Below, piece by piece: positions 1 to 12,300 of a DNA stretch of 64,000 nucleotides. Both the position numbers and the translations under genes were made by a program. Source of the DNA: Sipunculus nudus (Eukaryota; Annelida; Sipuncula; Golfingiida; Sipunculidae); the NCBI GenBank assembly GCA_026874595.1, contig CM049307.1:97524330-97588329 (forward strand), written 5' to 3'. Position 1 is the first letter of the stretch. The number at the start of each line of letters is the position of its first letter. Below the pieces are notes generated by a model that saw nothing but the letters and a program-made list of their open reading frames with translations, was not told where the DNA came from and made no database searches.

Positions 1-416
1 TAAATGAAATTTCCTGACTGATGGATTAATAGAGTAAAATATAGTGGTTTATTTTTCATTTATTTAGGAGGGGTTGAAAATTGTGAAATATTTGAGCAAA
101 TATGAGTCTGCAAGCTTTCAATTTGACAGATATGATGTTATGATTAACAATGCTGATGAAGTGATTTATGAATTTGTGACTGTATGACACAATATCTCTT
201 TAGTCTTGACAAGGTACATTATTGTGATGCCAACCATGTCTACATATTACACAATATTGACATAATTTCTGGCATGTACATAGGTACCTATGGACAAATA
301 GTTATACAAAATATTAAAGTATGAATATATCTGATTCATCTTGTTCTTGCTTACCAAGGCTGTCTTTGGGATGGGGTTTGGAGAATGGAAAAGTGAGGGC
401 AGCACGAAGGTGGATG
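1..416. other. 3' flank of PARN, nothing recognised
   Basis: AT-rich sequence with no ORF of note, no tandem repeat and no transposon end that I recognise. Confidence 0.6.
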
Positions 417-775
417 TAGAAATATTCTATTGTAATGTTTTTCATTTATATAAGAATATGAAAAGCTAAGAGGAAAGGGGCCCTCCTACTTGGTAATAGT
501 AAAGTTCTCAATATATGATTGCAAACTAATACTCTGACAAGAGTGTCATGAAGAAAAAAAGTAAAAGTTTTGAGATACTGTGATGCATATGAAAATTTAC
601 AGATGGACAGGCAAGCGGACAGAATGGACTAATACCTTTATTTCAATTTCAAGGGAATAATGCATTTAAGTTTATATATAAGACTATTTTTTTAGCATAT
701 CCACTTTTTTCCATTAAGAAGTTTAAATCTGAATCATTTTTTTTATTTTCAGGTTTTACAAATTTTTAATAAAAA

Positions 776-3097
776 ACAAGTGACCCATGGGTCATGACGC
801 TCAGCTGACAAGCATGACCTGTATTTAAAGCCTGATGGTATACCATATGGTATCTGACCATACTTGGAAGATGGAAGGTTTGGGATGAAAAGTCTGACTT
901 GAAATGCATCCACAACTATTTTCAAGAAGCATGTGACATTGAACTTTGACCCTAAGACCTAAATATGGAAAGGTTTGTTCCTTTATTGACATGTAAGGTT
1001 TGGGATGATTATTTTGGCAATAAGAAATAATTCTGGGAGGTGCAAACACACCCCGTAACTCAGAGAATATAGGTCACAGTGACCTAATTTCAGATCTGCA
1101 AGGAGTTCTTTTTAGAACCTCTTACACTGCATAGGGTTCATGTATCTAGCCCTTACAGTTACAATTTGTGCCCTGCTAACGGCCGGATGGCTGGCTGGAT
1201 GGACAGACAGAAGGATGACGGACAAAGACCCATCACTATAGCACAGCATGACTAAAAGTCACCTTAGCTAAAAATCTCTGAAACTGCACTGACAAAAGGA
1301 TTTCTAAGGTGGCTAACTGGCAGACATAATGGATTTCTGACAAGTCTGACATTTGATATCACACATCTTCCCATAAGAGACCAAATTTGTAGCAAATTCT
1401 CGAAAGGATGTTACAGTAATGAATGTCAAGAACAATTCAAAAGGCATTTTCAGGCCCTCATATTAGATTTATAGATATGCAAATGTAAAAAGTGTAAGTC
1501 CAAATTTTTTATTATCACTCTGCTTTTCAATGGGATCAGCAGGGTAATTAAACTGCAAAACCTGAAAGAAAAGAAATGCAGAAAGCATGACTAAAGGTCT
1601 TGTAATAAAAAAAAGCCATCCTAAATCCAGGTACACATCCACATATTATGAGAAAAAAACATTTGCTTTTATATCTGGTGATTTATATAAAAATATTCAG
1701 ATATCTAAGAAACTAAGTTTATTGCTATGATTCCATTAAATAAACTGCAAAATGTTCCCATCATCTTATAAATCAGTAGCTAAACCTTAATACTATACTC
1801 TCACAGTCTAAATGCCTGGCTGAAGCATTCCGGCAACAGTGTTTTTGTTATGCAGTAACAAGGTATTTATCACTCAGCCTTATCACTTAACAGGCTTATA
1901 CAAAAGAGAGTCATATGTCACCAGCATCACTCACAATTACAGCCACACAGTGAGATGTACCATAACCAATGGTTATATGTACAAGAAAAATAGAGATGGT
2001 CTACAAAATAAGTTATTGTGAACATCCCTGACCTATGACCTTGGCCTTTTGCCCACATATCAACTGGATTCTTTCTAAATGATGGGTACCCACTAACCAC
2101 TTACATCTGGCTGGGTGTAATTACTTGGCAACCAATGAGTGAATAACTTAGACCAGCAACCTTTAACCTCCTGACCAGCTGACCTCAAAATCAATAAGTT
2201 ATTTCTTCATGCAAAAAGACCTATAAATATGAAGTTTGAATCACATTCAGTGATGTATAGATGTGACATAAGACTGAAGGTTTGGGTTGAACAGTTTCAC
2301 TTGAAATATGTTCACAAGCATTTAGAAAAATATTGTGACCTTGACCTTTCACCTTTTGAACTCAACATCAATAGGCTTCTTCCCCTATTGGTAGGTAAGC
2401 CATATATGACAGATGGAAAGTACAGATGAAAAGTTTGCCTGAAAATGACTCCATGCAAGAAGAGGGTGCTGTGAACTTGACCTTTGACCTAAAAATCAAC
2501 AGGTTTTTTCCCCTGTTAGCAGAGAAGCGATATCAGTGCTGAAAGTTTGGAATGAAAGGTCTAGCTTGAAATGTGTCCACAACCTTTTCAAAGAAGTGGA
2601 TCCTGTGACCCTGACCTTTGACCTTGTGACCTCAACATCTATAGGATTCTTCTCCCACTTAGTAGGTGAGCTATATGTGAAAGATCAAAGAATTGGGATG
2701 AAAGGTTTGGCTTAAAATGCATCCACATTTTTTTCAAAGAAGTTGGTTCTGTGACCTTGACCTTTGACCTTGTGACCTCAAAATATAGGTGAGCTGTATG
2801 TAAAAGATGGAAGGTTTGGGATGAAAAGTTTGGCTAAAAGAATTATTTCTGGGGGGTGCAAACACACCCCATAACTTCGAGAATATAGGTCGCAGTTATC
2901 GAATTTTAGGTTTGCAAGGAGATTGTTTTAGAACCTCTAAGACTGCATAGGGTTCATGGCCCTAGCCCCGACGGTTACGATTTGTGCCCTGCTAACAGCC
3001 GGACGGCAGGCCAGATGGCCGGCCGGACGGACAGACGGAAGGACGACGGACAAAGACCCATCGCTATAGCCCAGCATGACTGAAAGTCAGCTGAGCT
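776..3097 (+). mobile_element. T-superfamily element, type B, copy 1 (rearranged)
   Basis: The left end acaagTGACCCATGGGTCA is followed by GCTCAGCTGA; the right end is a hairpin closing at 3097 with CAGCTGAGCT. The body from about 1270 aligns with copy 2 (44690-46522). A second, decayed right end occurs inside at 1256-1272, so the front part is rearranged. It contains repeated phrases TGACCTTTGACCT and ggggtgcaaacacacccc, and a GACGGACG-rich tract before the right hairpin. No ORF of coding type. Confidence 0.8.
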
Positions 3098-3250
3098 AAA
3101 AACTGAAAATATAAGTTAAAATATTAGAATTGTTGCAAAAGTTGCAATCATTATATATCCAGAGTGTAGCTCATATTGGGTCATATTATGCATACACATA
3201 TATTTTATTATTTTTAAATCATAAATGTTTAAACTGAATTTAAAAGAAAA

Positions 3251-4377
3251 CTAGAATATGTGTAGTTGACAAGCGACTACGTGTATCCGCCAAAATCAGA
3301 GAAGAATGGGTGAAGTGAGGCATGGATTGAGTGGCAAGGGGAAATAGAGTTACATGTGTTTCATATTAGAATGGATCTCTGCCACATAAACATGATTGTT
3401 GGTGGCGCCACCAGTTATTTGAACGAGAAACTATCCAAGATGTAAACACATGCAAAATTTCATGTGGAAAAGTCAAACCACTGCAGAGATATGAGTGATT
3501 TTATCCCATAGCATACAAACAGATGGACGCTGTGCAAAAATGGCTGAAGGTGGCGCCACCATTTTTGTGTATGTTATAAAGATATCCAAGGGCTACATTT
3601 GTGTGGAGCGTTAACGTGAATGTAGGTGGTGCCACCTGTCATAAAATCAAGAAAGCTATCTAGGATGTATATGCATGCTGATTTTTAGGTGAATTAGTCA
3701 AACCACTGCAGAGATATGAGTGATTTTAACCCCAGGCAGATGAACAAATGGACACCGTGCAAACATGGTTGCAGGTGGCGCCACCTTTTGTTGTGTATGT
3801 TATAAAGCTATCCCAGGGCTACATTTGTGTAAAATTTTTTTTCCTGATTTGTCAAACAAGTCTGGAGATATAAGCATTAATGTCTAGAGCGTGAACGTGA
3901 ATGTAGGTGGCGCCACCTGTCATAAAATCAAGAAAGCTATCCAGGATGTATACGCATGCCAAATTTCAGGTAATTTGGTAAAACCACTGCAGAGATATGA
4001 GTGATTTTAACCCAAGGCAGACAAACAGATGGACGCTGTGCGAAAATGGCTGCAGGTGGCGCCACCATTTTTGTGTATGTTATAAAGCTATCCAAGAGCT
4101 ACATTTGTGTACAATTTTTTTCCTGATCGGTCAAACTGTTCCCGAGATATGTGGGTTTATGTGTGGAAACAGACGCACAAACGGACGCTGGGCAGAGAGG
4201 AAAGGTCAGAGGTCAAGGTCACTTGGTTAGGCACCAGTTCACGTGACCCGATAATTTGTGTAAGTTTCGGAAAAATCGGTCCAGTAGTCTCAGAGGAGTT
4301 CTCCAAAAATGAACGCCGCGGCGGCGGAACCCGGTCAAAAACATAGTATCCGCAAAACTTTGTTTTGGCGGATACAC
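3251..4377 (-). mobile_element. Non-autonomous Helitron-like element H1, copy 1
   Basis: On the minus strand the 3' end has a hairpin (stem GTAGTCG with CAACTAC in this copy, one pair off the perfect CGACTAC of copy 2), a short spacer and CTAG, followed by host T, as Helitrons have. The empty site in the paralogous repeat at 55190-55210 reads aaaagaaaataatgcc, showing insertion between A and T without target duplication. The 5' end GTGTATCCGCC is not the canonical TC. The body carries regularly spaced GGTGGCGCCACC palindromes. No Rep or helicase coding sequence. Confidence 0.7.
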
Positions 4378-4663
4378 TAATGCCACAAGATGGCATCTAC
4401 AAGAATATTCCTTGAATCACTATTAAAAGTTTTGCGCATTGGAGTTTTTAGTACATGCTTAATTTTATTCACCAAAATAAAATAAAAGATTCAGTAAATT
4501 TGATAAAATAAAATATCTTTTCAAATAAGGTATACACACTGTTGGTTTAATGAGGGACAAACAATATCATTGTGCTAATTACTATCCCAGTTTTAATTCA
4601 TTACTGCAATTACAAGTCAATTTCACACTGGTGAAGTTTTTACTCTTCTGAAGTAAGGAATTA

Positions 4664-5617
4664 CCGTATTTATTCTAATTTGGCCACCACTTAAAAATAA
4701 TTAATTTTCTCAGAGGTCGAGACAATAGAGGATATTTGAAAATTATCTTCCTGCAGAATTTGCAGTGGTCGAGATTTTAGAGGCACATGGTTTAATAACC
4801 TTCCCTAGAGCCGCAGAGCCGCTCTGACACTCGAGCGGTCATATGAATTGAGTGATAATTTGGTCGTTTATAAGTTTGTTTTGTTAGCTATACAGTATTT
4901 CCTCCAAACAGGCTTCCAACCGTCACATGAATTACACGGTGTCCGCAAATGATTAATAAAACTGAGCTCAATCACTTTACAAAATGATCACTACTTCGCG
5001 TATAGGTACGATGACATAGACGGCAACTCATGCAACTACCAGTTGTTTCAAGTTAACCCACCAGGCGGCGATATAAGGGACAAGCAGCTCCACCAATTTG
5101 GAAGAAGACTTTATAATAGCTGGCGTGCCCTCGATCGGGCCCTGTTTTGTATACGCGGTCACCCATCCAAAAACTAACCGGGGTCGTTTAAACTTAACTA
5201 AGATGACCGGTCTTACTGTGTCACAGTTGTTCCACCACTTTGTAAATATTATTGCTAATTATCCCACGTGAATCGCACACGAGACACCTCGTACCAGGAA
5301 TAGTACACGAGTTTGCTTCGTCACGGACACCCATTTGGAACTTGAACGCTTTATCATGTTTATATATTATGAAAAACGCATTTTTGTATCTTCAAAAATT
5401 TTATTGCAAACAAGTTTGATGTGGATGCTCAGTGTAATAAGAATCTAGTCAGATACAAACTGCGGTGCCCGTGACAGACCGAGGCATTACACCTTAACAT
5501 CGTCGACAGAAAACATCGTCGGCAGTCGCGAAATTAAAGTCATTTTAGAAATTATGCTTTCAAAATATTTTTTTGGGTCGAGAAATAAGAGGGATCGCCA
5601 AATTAGAATAAATACGG
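4664..5617. mobile_element. MITE with TA target duplication
   Basis: The inverted ends CCGTATTTATTCTAATTTGG are perfect over 20 bp and are flanked by TA on both sides (4662-4663 and 5618-5619). The second R1 copy at about 55480-55495 has the empty site with a single TA. The interior is visibly more GC-rich than its surroundings and has no transposase. TA duplication suggests mobilisation by a Tc1/mariner-type transposase. Confidence 0.85.
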
Positions 5618-5800
5618 TACTTATCTGATGAACATCCACACTTTCATAGCAATACACCACTTTGTGGACACAATTAAATGTACACTTGAATCATTGTAAC
5701 CCTGGTGGTACAATACAAAATCTAAAATGTAGCATACCCTATAATAAGAATGAATCAAATAAGAAAATAAAAACATTCATCTAGTTTATGCACCATCTGG

Positions 5801-5811
5801 GGGGGGGGGGG
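5801..5811 (+). repeat. Poly-G tract in R1 copy 1
   Basis: At least eleven G at the same place as the longer tract in R1 copy 2, preceded by tgcaccatct and followed by agtgca. Confidence 0.9.
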
Positions 5812-6342
5812 AGTGCAGAGCAGAGGGGAAGCCTGCTGGTAGTGGCCAAGCTGACCAAAGTCAAGCTGCCTGGGGTGGGTTACATAATGCAATTGAAGGC
5901 TGTACTACTAGGTGGGCTAGATGTAAACAACACTTGACATGGTGTATGAAAACGTGAATAAAAGCTTTTCATTCCAATCAATTTCTTTGAAATTTCAGAT
6001 TTTAAAAGATTAAATCCTTATGTATATATGCTGTGAAAATTAAATCAACAGTGCCAAAGTTGGACAAAATTTAAGGTATTGATTTTTTATTTATGCTAAT
6101 AACTTGAAAAATTTGCAAAATTCAGATCTCATTTTGGGTAAACAATTGAATCTTGATTAAATAAAGTTATATTCCTGGAAAAAAGTCTCTAGGTTCAGCA
6201 ATTCTCATGTTATGTGAGTAAATATATTCCTGATTTTTTAAAAATTGCATTATATTTTTGCCCATAATTTCAAAATAATACCCAATACAGACCTAATTTT
6301 TGGTATGTTCATAGAAAATGTATGAAAGAATGTAAATACTAA

Positions 6343-7320
6343 ACAAGGGACCTATGGGTCAATGTGCTCAGCTGACGTTAACCTTGAAGGTAAAAATCTA
6401 AAATAATATCAAATGGAGATAAAGTGTAAGAGGAAGAGGTAATAAAGGCCATGGTTGGTTTATATGATTGGTTTGTATTGATTAGCAAGAAATTGTTGCA
6501 AATAATATTTTGTGACCTGACCATGTGTTTTCTTATGTTGAAACTGAAGCATGTGAGCAGTTTGTGAACAAATGATCTGTACAATTACCATGATCATTAG
6601 TTGGCTTTTCGATTAACTGTTGACATTACAGTAGTTTACACATTTGTTCAATCGAATCTTTTTTTTTGTCTAATATATATTATTAAATATATGTTTTATT
6701 TATGAAATGTATACAGTTGAAATATAACTAATTAACAACATAAAACATGGCAAACAAAGCCTGATCTCAAATTCTGCTGATGCAGGAAAATAATGAACAA
6801 ATGTTTGTAATAAATCCTCATTTTTTTATCACATCAATTTTTTTTTTTAATTTAAGTTTATATTTCTATACATTTTCAATATAACATATATATCTGAATT
6901 TAAAAGTTGATTCATAACTCTCAATTGCATCATCATAAATCTCAATCTTGTCAGATAACACCACATCATGCATACAAATGTTTATTTATTTTTTTTAAAT
7001 CTGCAAAACAATAAATACCAAAAAAAAATACTTGATTTAGATTTCACAATTTTTAATTGTGTCTTTATTTATCCATAATGTGCTTCATATTTTATCATAA
7101 TTTAAGCATACTGATGGGTTCCATTATGATTGGTAAAATCATTTAAAAAAAATGATTTCTTTAAAAATGCTACATTACACAACATTGCATCTTCTGGATT
7201 ACACCTTGAATTACTTTTTCAAGGAAAGTTTTTGCATATCAGAGTGTAAACAGCATTACAATTAAGGAGATACAGTGAAAACAATAACAATACTGCATAA
7301 CACTTGGTGGGTTGGGTTTG

Positions 7321-7353
<33 letters not shown>

Positions 7354-7858
7354 GATTGGGGGGGTGATATGAGAATAACTGTACACCTGTCACAGCAGGG
7401 GATCTCCCCCAGTGACTGTAACAAATCAGAAACCCTCTCATAGCTGACTTCCAGTGACCTGGAGTGGGACCCTGCATCTGTAACTGACTACAATAGAGCC
7501 TCAAGAAAAAAAATCAATAACTAGCTTAATTTTCAAGCTTTTACTTCCAAATTTCAGATTTTATCAAATTAAATATTTATGTTTACATGCTGTGAAAATT
7601 AAATCATAGTGAAAATAGGATTTTAATAAAAAATTGAGGTTTTTCCTTAATTTCTCAAAGGAACCAAGTCCCAAAGACCCAGTTTTCGGCTTGGTAGGAG
7701 ATCTTGGGGACATCTAACATTATGCTGAATTTTGGATTCCCAGGTTTAACGGTTTCAAAACGTGCCACATCTACGGACGGACGGACGGACAGACAGACGG
7801 ACGGACGACGGACAATGGACCACGACTATAGCTCAGATGACTTATAGTCAGCTGAGCT
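6343..7858 (+). mobile_element. T-superfamily element, type A, nested in R1
   Basis: The left end is acaagggacctatgggtcaa then GCTCAGCTGA; the right end is the hairpin AGCTCAG..CTGAGCT at 7830-7858. An uninterrupted host reading exists in R1 copy 2 (aatactaaatatgatcaaaa). It has a poly-G tract of about 32 at 7321-7352 and a (GGAC)n tract before the hairpin. Closely related copies start at 16655 and 23161. Confidence 0.85.
7321..7352 (+). repeat. Poly-G tract
   Basis: About 32 consecutive G inside a type A element. Similar tracts occur at the same relative place in related copies (17653-17684, 24161-24177) and in R1-type copies (5801-5811, 36628-36645, 55667-55686). Confidence 0.95.
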
Positions 7859-8983
7859 AAAAAGATCAAAAACAGATCAGTGGTTTTGATATTAGGCAGC
7901 CTTAAAGTGTAAGAATTGCTTTTTTATGGAAAACGGAGATTTTTCCTTAATATCTCGAAGGAACGAAGTCCTATTGACCCAATTTTCGGTATGGTAGGAG
8001 ATTTTGGGAACATCTAACATTATGCCAACAGCCTGGGGAGCATAGAGATGCGCACTGAATGACCTACAGTCATCAAAGTGGACTGCTTGCCAATGTAAGG
8101 GAATACAACAAGAGCCTCCAAAAAATTCAATAACTAGCCTAATTTTGCAGCTTTTATTTTCAAATTTCAGATTTTAACAGATTAAATCCTTATGTGTACA
8201 TGCTGTGAAAATTAAATCCACAGTACTTACAGGAAAAAGACGTGCCGTGGCCAAAGTTGGGCAAAATTTAAGGTACCAATTTTATATTTTTTGCCAATAT
8301 TTAAAAAAATTTAACAGATTTTGATCTAATTTTTGGTATACAATTAAATTTTGATTAATTAAAGTTGTATTACTGAAAAAGTCCCTACTTTTAACACTTT
8401 TGGTCTTAAGTGACCAAATATCTTTCCTGATTTTTTTACAAAGTCCATTATGTTAGGGCCCATAACTTTTTTAAATTAAATAATACTGACTTAATTTCTA
8501 GCATGTACATAGGAACTATATAGAGGAATATTTATGGTAAATATGAAGAAAACCAGATGAGTGGTTTTGATATTAGGCAGTCCTGAAGTGTAAAAATAGA
8601 TTTCTAATAAAAATTTGAGGTTTTTCCTTAATATCTCGAAGGAACGATGTCCTATTGACCCAATTTTCTGCATGGTAGGAGATTTTGGGGACAACTAACT
8701 GTATGCTGAATTTCAGATTCCTATGTCCAATGATGTCGAAACATGCCAGTCTTACTGACAGACATCCGGATGGACGGACAGACGGACAGACAAATGACGG
8801 ACAATGGACCACGACTATAGCTCAGATGACTTATAGTCAGCTGAGCTAGCAATTACTGTAGGTGGCACTACCATTCATGTATACAACAAAGCAATCCAAT
8901 ATGTATAAATATGCACAATTTCAGGCTGATACAGTGAAACCCCTCTGGGGTCGACAGTCACAAGACCAGTCACAGACTGCCCC

Positions 8984-9056
8984 AGGGGGGTCAGGCCCAG
9001 GAAGTAAGCTGCGGCCAAGTGTCAGAGACCCAACCATGAAAGATGGTATTTTTCAT
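8984..9056 (-). other. Possible alternative PARN 3' exon (unproven)
   Basis: After an acceptor-like tattag at 9057-9058 the minus strand reads a short frame ending IFHGWVSDTWPQLTSWA and stop at 8991-8993. Vertebrate PARN ends in ...LFEVPDTW, so VSDTW is suggestive. The frame does not join the donor at 9224, which would give an immediate stop, so another exon would be needed. Confidence 0.2.
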
Positions 9057-9096
9057 CTAATATTTTATCTTATATATATATTGTATGTAAATAAAA

Positions 9097-9102
9097 TTTA
9101 TT
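9097..9102 (-). terminator. PARN: Probable PARN polyadenylation signal
   Basis: The plus strand reads tttatt, i.e. AATAAA on the PARN strand, 67 nt after the TAG stop codon. No other AATAAA sits closer. Cleavage would fall near 9080. Confidence 0.6.
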
Positions 9103-9168
9103 GCTACCGGTTGTTATTTCTTTTAATATTGGAATGAGGTTTTAAATAATAACTTTGATGGATATTAA

Positions 9169-9392
9169 CTAATGTGCATTTGTAAATGTTAGAACATGGT
9201 TCTTTTCAAGACTTGACACTAACCTGTATTTTCGATGTTTTTTAGCCGACGCAGGGAGGTTGATATCTGAAGCTGGTAGAGGGCGCTTCCTGGGACTGAT
9301 GAAGCGTCGTGTCCTTGGTGTTAGGAATCTTTGCTTGTATTCAGAGTATGGGGTCACAGTGTACAGCTCACTCAGGCCGAGGGACTTGATGA
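9169..9392 (-). CDS. PARN: PARN terminal exon: end of RRM and basic tail
   Basis: The acceptor is gtttatag. The peptide opens [20 protein letters not shown] (compare human AESYRIQTYAEYMGRK), then a Lys/Arg-rich tail with SPRKRPLP and SAKKHRKYR that could act in nuclear localisation. Read straight on, it ends at TAG 9169-9171, 67 nt before an AATAAA. An alternative donor, TACAG|gttagt at 9224, is possible, so the last 18 residues are less certain than the rest. The tail is much shorter than in vertebrates. Confidence 0.8.
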
Positions 9393-12300
9393 CTATAAAC
9401 CAGAACGTCAAGGACATTGTGCTCATTTAGCCCCCACTACATAAATTATGCAATTTTCACTAGTTACAGAACATTTGTATCTCAGGAGGCCACTCCTGTT
9501 ATGTAAAAGTTTAGAAGGCAGCTAAAATCCCAATCAGTTGAAACAAGCAGACCCAGAGTCAGTCAAGAAATAAAAGAGGAAGAACTATTGATTTGTGATT
9601 TCAGAAAAAAAATTTGCATAAAATTACATAATTAATTAATTCAAAATTCTGTGTGTAAGTTTCAAAGTCCATAACAAACAGAATCAAAATCAGTCAAGAA
9701 ACAGGGGAGAAGAAGCATTTTATGTGAACTGTGAATGGACCCCTAATGGACCGACTGACAGACAGACAACCAATGGCCCGATGTGCTAAATATGCTTGTA
9801 ACAGTTAAGAACCCTGTTTTATAAGTCACTGTATTCTGAGCATTCTGTTTTATTATCATCTCAACATACAGTATGCAGTCATTATATCAGAGCGAATGGG
9901 AAAACTGAAAAATAATATCACCAATACACATAATCAGGAGTTTTTTTCCTTCCTTCTCATTCAATATTTCATTTCAATTATAGAAGTTCCAATCCTTTAC
10001 AAAAAATGTTTGTAACACTTAAGTCTCCAATTATATGTTAAAATATTAGCAAAAAATCCATGTCCTGAATAGCCCTGAAAGACAAAAAACATGTGCCTAT
10101 TCCATGAACATCACTTAATTAAACTTACCAAGGTCATGAAAATGTCCCACAGCCCTTCTTTGTGGAGGGTAGTATGTGTAAAGAGCTTTTTTTTATTTTA
10201 TTTTTTTTTTAATTTCATTTTTCTTTTGGTATAGGTAACAACCTCTGCTTTTAATGCTAGCTTTACTCTGTGCATCTGTAGAATTCTATTTTTGTTTTGG
10301 ACTTTGTGACTGGGCGAGAACACATGATTATAATGGGGTCAACCAAGCGAGGAGTGCCACTCCTGAAGATTCTGGATGTTTACCATCCCCACTGCTGGGT
10401 CATATTACCAAGGGACCCCTAAAGATGCACTCGTATGTACAAAATACATACCATGCTCTGCCTCATCCCTCTTGAACAGACCAACAAAGGCTGAGGTTTC
10501 ATCAAGCCATGCAATATACACATTTCCTGTAAAGATACAATCAAGTATTGGCAAGGAAATATAGACATAACAATATGGATTTACAACAATATAAGTCAGT
10601 AATATCAATACAAACTAGAATGGTGTAATTAAATTAAATTTTCACAAGGTCAGACTTCCCCATATTGAAGGATTTTCATGGTGGTGATTGCAGATATTAC
10701 TATTATAAAGAAATACTCACATTAAAACTGATTCACAACAATTATTCATACTAGTGGCAAAAATAATGCCACAAAAAGAACTTATGAGGGTGAATGTGTA
10801 TTGCTCTTTTTTATAAAGATTTTTCAATTTCACAGCTACACTACTTCACTCTGATTGGTCAGACTGTTATTGGCTTTGTGCCAGCACTTTGGCAGTCATA
10901 TAAGAAAAAGGCAGCCTTTGCAAGCAGTGGGAATGAATAATGAGTTGGAACAAATGTTACATGACCGCTACATAAGGAGTGTAGTGAATTCTGAAAATTC
11001 CAGATTACTAATTTTAATCTTATGTTATTTCTTACCAAATTGTTCAAATAACTGGTGTATGTCTGATGCTCTCCATTCAGCTGGAAACTGGATGTGGAAA
11101 ACATGGTCCCTCTGTGGATTGACTGTAACAGTGATTGAAAAATTACAGATAACATTTATCTGATATTTAATATGACAGGATTCATTATGAAATATAAAAT
11201 ACTTAACTAAAAGCTTTCTTCTAATATTCTAACTAGTCTTTCTTTATGTGTTGACACAGAGTTGGTATAAGTCAACACCAACACCTTTCATCACAATGAG
11301 CCCACCACAAGTTGAATTTTTTTTAAATATTTTTTTAACACAATCTTTATCTAAGTGATGTACATCTGCAGAATTCCATTTCAGTATGAAACTACCTGAC
11401 AGGGAAGTAGCACACTCTTCCTTTCATTAATAACGTGGTGTTAACCAGGCCCGTGACTACTGCACTTGTAGGTCCTGGATGTGAAATCAACCACACTGAG
11501 GAGTCATAGCATGCTAGCACCATACCAGCCCTCTGACATTAGAGAGTCTATGACCAGCTTACTGGCTGTCAGAGTGCCAGTACATCCTTCATCTAGGAAA
11601 GCACTACAAGGCTCTATGAGGGTGCAAATATATTTTTCATTTCTGACAACGCCTCACGGCCTACAAGTACAAAATCGAGATGAATAGCTAGCTTTTATAG
11701 TATCCTTTTTAACAACACCAAACATGAGCCAGAATAGTTCGGTTTCAACTCAGCATTTTGGTAAACCCCTCCACAGGTTTGTTGAATTTCTGACCGCATG
11801 AATACAGGCATGGCTAGCACAGGTTACTGATCACAGCCAACTTGAAAGGGATACAGGAAATGACTTGTTATCATAGAAACAGAGTTTCAGTTTGGCTTAT
11901 AGGTTCACATGTATTCTCTTGTGTTAATTCATCATTTGTACCCTAATATAAAGATTATGAGCTCTTTACCACAATATGAATCTGTGAAGTCATTTTCACC
12001 TGTGACGCAACGGATCAATCTCAAAAGACAGCCATATGGTCACATGCAACTAGTGCAACTGGTGAAATGTGCTATAAAAATCAATAAAAAAATCATTCTG
12101 GGGTTATATTAGCGACATGCTTGTCAACCCAAATGTCAATTTTTGATGAACTGCCCTATCATTTTATTTTCAAAGGCCTGAGTGTCATGTTGTCACGGCT
12201 AGGGTTAATTACACTGGAATTGACACCAAAACTGAACTTCTTGAACACTTTCACAATACAAACCAATATGATAAATTTCAATACCATCTGTAATACCAGA

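Larger units (their letters stand above)
417..8847 (+). mobile_element. Repeat R1 copy 1, split by four nested insertions
   Basis: Host pieces 417-775, 3101-3250, 4378-4663, 5620-6342 and part of 7861-8847 align in order with the uninterrupted copy at 54642-56403. Shared landmarks include the run agctaagaggaaaggg, the phrase tgatgaacatccacactttc and a poly-G tract followed by gagtgca. The 5' end present in the other copy is missing. The right end is the shared 29-nt hairpin at 8819-8847. No coding capacity was seen. Confidence 0.8.

Noticed and set aside
776-3097. Classing the T-superfamily as plain Helitrons because right ends read hairpin then CTAA
   Set aside because: The flank after the end is usually A, not T, and the left end is a palindrome rather than TC, so the class was left open.
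7239-7504. Proline-rich open frames next to the G tracts (also near 17550 and 36563)
   Set aside because: Poly-G read on the minus strand gives poly-Pro; these are homopolymer artefacts.
8863-9137. Plus-strand 91-codon frame overlapping the PARN 3' end
   Set aside because: No homology or coding pattern; it overlaps the antisense of the PARN 3' UTR.
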